From NCBI GenBank assembly GCA_003522945.1, contig DPHR01000123.1, positions 1-6,002 on the forward strand: a stretch of 6,002 nt of DNA, written 5' to 3'. Numbering within the stretch: the stretch's first letter is position 1; every line of letters starts with the position of its first letter. Positions 5,302 through 6,002 of the stretch are shown here, piece after piece. The notes beneath the pieces were generated by a model. It did no database searches, had not been told where the DNA came from, and was given only the letters and a program-made list of their open reading frames with translations. The stretch comes from Clostridiales bacterium. GTDB lineage: Bacteria > Bacillota > Clostridia > Oscillospirales > Oscillospiraceae. A program made the position numbers and the translations under genes.

Positions 5302-6002
5302 CATATCCGCCCGCGGCGGATGCGGCGCCGGCGCTCCTTTTGCCGGACGGCCTCCTCGCGGCTGACAGGGGCGCCGGCCGCGGTCATGCGCTGCTGATGG
5401 CGCGCGGCATAGCAGATCGCCGCGGCCATGACGAGATCGTCGTGCTTTCCGGCGAGCGCTTCCGGGCGGTGATCCTCGTTGTAGCAGAACGTCAGCATCT
5501 CGCCGAGAAGCTCGCGGTCGGAAAACCACTCCGGGTGCAGGGAGAACACCTCCACGAGATTGGCGATCGCGCGCGGGCGCGTCTGCCGGTCGGTGCGGAA
5601 GCCGCAGCTATCGCGCAGCCGGTGTGTGAACGTGTCCTCCCGCTCGCGGCGGTACTGGTTCGGATAGCCGAGCTCCAGGAGCTTCATCACGGGATACGTT
5701 GAGAAATTCGTTTCGAGCGCGACGAGCGCGTCGTTATAATATTTCCCGAGCGCGTACACCTGCCGGACATACTCCGGCTCGGAAAAACGCCGCCGGAGGC
5801 ACGCCGCCTGTTCGCCGGTGCTGTTGTCGATGACGTGAGCGGTGAACCAGTCCGAGCCCTCGCCCGCGGTGTCGCCGCCGAGCACATACGGATGGCCCGG
5901 CTCGCATTCGCGGTAAATGCAGATCTCGCCTGCGTCGTCATCCTGCCAGACGCTCTCGCCGCCTTTATCGCCGGGGACGAGCCGCCCGCGGCGCACGGGC
6001 GG
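5301..6002 (-). CDS. Phage terminase large subunit, C-terminal nuclease domain (partial, 5' end outside window)
   Basis: The open frame runs past the right edge; 233 residues are visible, beginning PPVRRGRLV. A GTG at 5996-5994 is in frame but is probably internal, because terminase large subunits have an N-terminal ATPase domain of some 250 residues that would lie beyond the window. Numbering from that GTG, the RNase H-like nuclease shows YVLGGDTAGEGSDW (37-50, acidic Asp42), LVALETNFSTYP (91-102, Glu95) and GKHDDLVMAAA (183-193, Asp186 and Asp187). This is the order and spacing of the metal-binding acidic residues in DNA-packaging terminases. The C-terminus is arginine-rich. In an intact phage this enzyme cuts concatemeric DNA and pumps it into the prohead, and the portal gene normally follows. 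Here a terminator and a host metabolic operon follow instead, suggesting a prophage edge or remnant. The visible part has no frameshift. Confidence 0.85.
   Translation of the reverse strand, partial: PPVRRGRLVPGDKGGESVWQDDDAGEICIYRECEPGHPYVLGGDTAGEGSDWFTAHVIDNSTGEQAACLRRRFSEPEYVRQVYALGKYYNDALVALETNFSTYPVMKLLELGYPNQYRREREDTFTHRLRDSCGFRTDRQTRPRAIANLVEVFSLHPEWFSDRELLGEMLTFCYNEDHRPEALAGKHDDLVMAAAICYAARHQQRMTAAGAPVSREEAVRQKERRRRIRRGRI

Noticed and set aside
1..6002. CRISPR array, tRNA, rRNA or insertion sequence
   Set aside because: No regularly spaced direct repeats, cloverleaf-like sequence with its conserved loops, rRNA signature, or transposase with terminal repeats could be found on either strand.

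Overview
The window looks like chromosomal DNA of a fairly GC-rich Firmicute, most likely a gut clostridium of the Oscillospiraceae type. The signs are strong AGGAGG-type ribosome binding sites, mixed ATG/GTG/TTG starts, a lipoprotein signal peptide ending in LAAC-G followed by a Thr/Glu/Pro/Ala-rich linker, and a CUT1 sugar transporter with no ATPase gene beside its permeases. The taxonomic assignment is an inference from style, not from a marker gene.

Left part, minus strand (1-1925): an ABC carbohydrate-uptake operon. Reading in the direction of transcription it has a MalF/UgpA-type permease with a TTG start, a MalG/UgpE-type permease with a GTG start and a 4-base overlap, then a substrate-binding lipoprotein of which only the first 35 codons are inside the window. 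A small GC-rich hairpin lies between the second permease and the binding protein.

Centre (1926-2358): a divergent control region of about 430 bases. It has a good plus-strand promoter, a plausible minus-strand promoter, small palindromes at both, and between them a dense cluster of overlapping inverted repeats.

Middle, plus strand (2359-5224): a three-gene operon of a DhnA/FbaB/LsrF-type class I (Schiff-base) aldolase, a zinc-dependent medium-chain dehydrogenase and a SorC-family sugar-phosphate-responsive regulator. It ends in a strong hairpin terminator (5255-5301).

Right edge, minus strand (5301-6002): the C-terminal nuclease domain of a phage terminase large subunit, converging on the operon and sharing the terminator. 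No portal gene follows it, so this is probably the edge of a prophage or a remnant.

Working model (inference): the ABC system imports a sugar, polyol or sugar derivative, the dehydrogenase oxidises it (or a product), the aldolase cleaves the resulting keto compound, and the SorC protein senses a phosphorylated intermediate and controls both divergent operons. No kinase, isomerase or transporter ATPase is visible, so the substrate cannot be named. The layout recalls the lsr (AI-2) locus in combining a SorC regulator, a class I aldolase and an ABC importer, but the permeases are of a different class and LsrK and LsrG are absent here.
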